Shown here piece after piece: positions 36,163 to 36,271 of a DNA stretch of 36,271 bases (positions are counted from its first letter, which is position 1; the number at the start of each line of letters is the position of its first letter). The notes under the pieces were generated by a model, which worked only from the letters and a program-made list of their open reading frames with translations, ran no database searches and was not told the DNA's origin. Location of the stretch: positions 1-36,271 of IMG/VR virus record IMGVR_UViG_3300037502_000824; one strand, 5' to 3'. Position numbers and translations under genes: made by a program. Source of the stretch: a virus.

Positions 36163-36271
36163 AGTGATCCGTAGTGTAGTTCATTGATTCTGGTGATGCA
36201 ATGCACCCATTGGGTTTTTGATTTTTGAAAAAATTTTCACGGGTTCTGTGATGCCGCCCCGCCAGTGACCC
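36145..36271. repeat. Terminal direct repeat (circular closure overlap), right copy
   Basis: This is the second exact copy of bases 1-127. Joining the copies gives a 36,144-bp circle in which the small terminase gene is intact and the control region at about 19-696 lies directly upstream of it. Confidence 0.93.
36173..36201 (-). promoter_or_regulatory. Putative late promoter of the terminase/structural operon
   Basis: On the minus strand TTGCAT (36196-36201) and TACACT (36173-36178) are 17 bp apart. The expected transcription start, 6-7 bp past the -10, is within about 5 bp of the TerS ATG. This is the right-hand copy of the site at 29-57. Confidence 0.5.

Noticed and set aside
1-36271. tRNA genes
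   Set aside because: I saw no cloverleaf with a TTCRANNC-type T arm and CCA-proximal stem on either strand by eye; a tRNA scan would be needed to exclude one.

Overview
The window reads as the complete genome of a tailed bacteriophage with a P22-type (podovirus-like) virion, probably an uncultivated phage of a GC-rich proteobacterium. The first and last 127 bases are identical, so the contig closes into a circle of 36,144 bp cut just upstream of the small terminase gene. The host is inference from GC-rich, betaproteobacteria-like codon use. I recognised no integrase, excisionase or CI-type repressor, so a virulent lifestyle is likely but not shown.

Layout. (1) Positions about 19-696 are a gene-free, repeat-rich control region between divergent transcription units. 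It holds 25-bp tandem repeats, a recurring ACCCAGCGGGT element, a strong plus-strand sigma70-type promoter and the minus-strand promoter of the terminase operon. (2) Positions 697-3574 carry an early operon of small, mostly unrecognised proteins (a Cys-rich DUF7227-like protein, two tiny membrane peptides, an HTH protein with an AT-hook-like tail). Its word and codon use differ strikingly from the rest of the genome. (3) A glutaredoxin (3668-3907) is followed by a convergent, minus-strand primase-polymerase/helicase (3935-6433) preceded by a leader peptide and a hairpin. (4) Positions 6614-15981 are plus-strand replication, recombination and nucleotide metabolism genes: an RHH regulator, a Cas4-like DUF2800 nuclease, a DUF2815 ssDNA-binding protein, a homing-endonuclease-like gene, a family B DNA polymerase, DUF3310, VRR-NUC, an SNF2-type helicase, an all-alpha NTP pyrophosphohydrolase and several small coupled genes. 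(5) Positions 36162 down to 15960, all minus strand, are the late genes: TerS, TerL, a basic peptide, a GroES-like co-chaperonin, portal, a DUF5856-like protein, scaffold, coat, small head proteins, gp4-like and gp10-like connector proteins, tail fibre, tailspike, a small beta protein, a cupin, gp7/gp20/gp16-like ejection proteins, and a lysis cassette (XhlA-like protein, M15 endolysin, holin).

How it fits together. The early promoter at 630-658 drives a short burst of small proteins that ends at a strong terminator (3237-3265). The middle genes build a self-contained replisome with exonuclease/helicase/ssDNA-binding recombination functions. The late operon packages DNA into a P22-like capsid whose gene order and protein lengths closely follow P22, with a fibre-like protein and a cupin where P22 has genes 26 and 14. 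The early and late transcription units meet tail to tail at 15960-15981, where the last genes overlap by 22 bp. The most unusual parts are the compositionally distinct early island with its operator array, the inverted-repeat promoter element shared by the primase and a distant gene pair, and the leader-peptide/hairpin arrangement of the primase.
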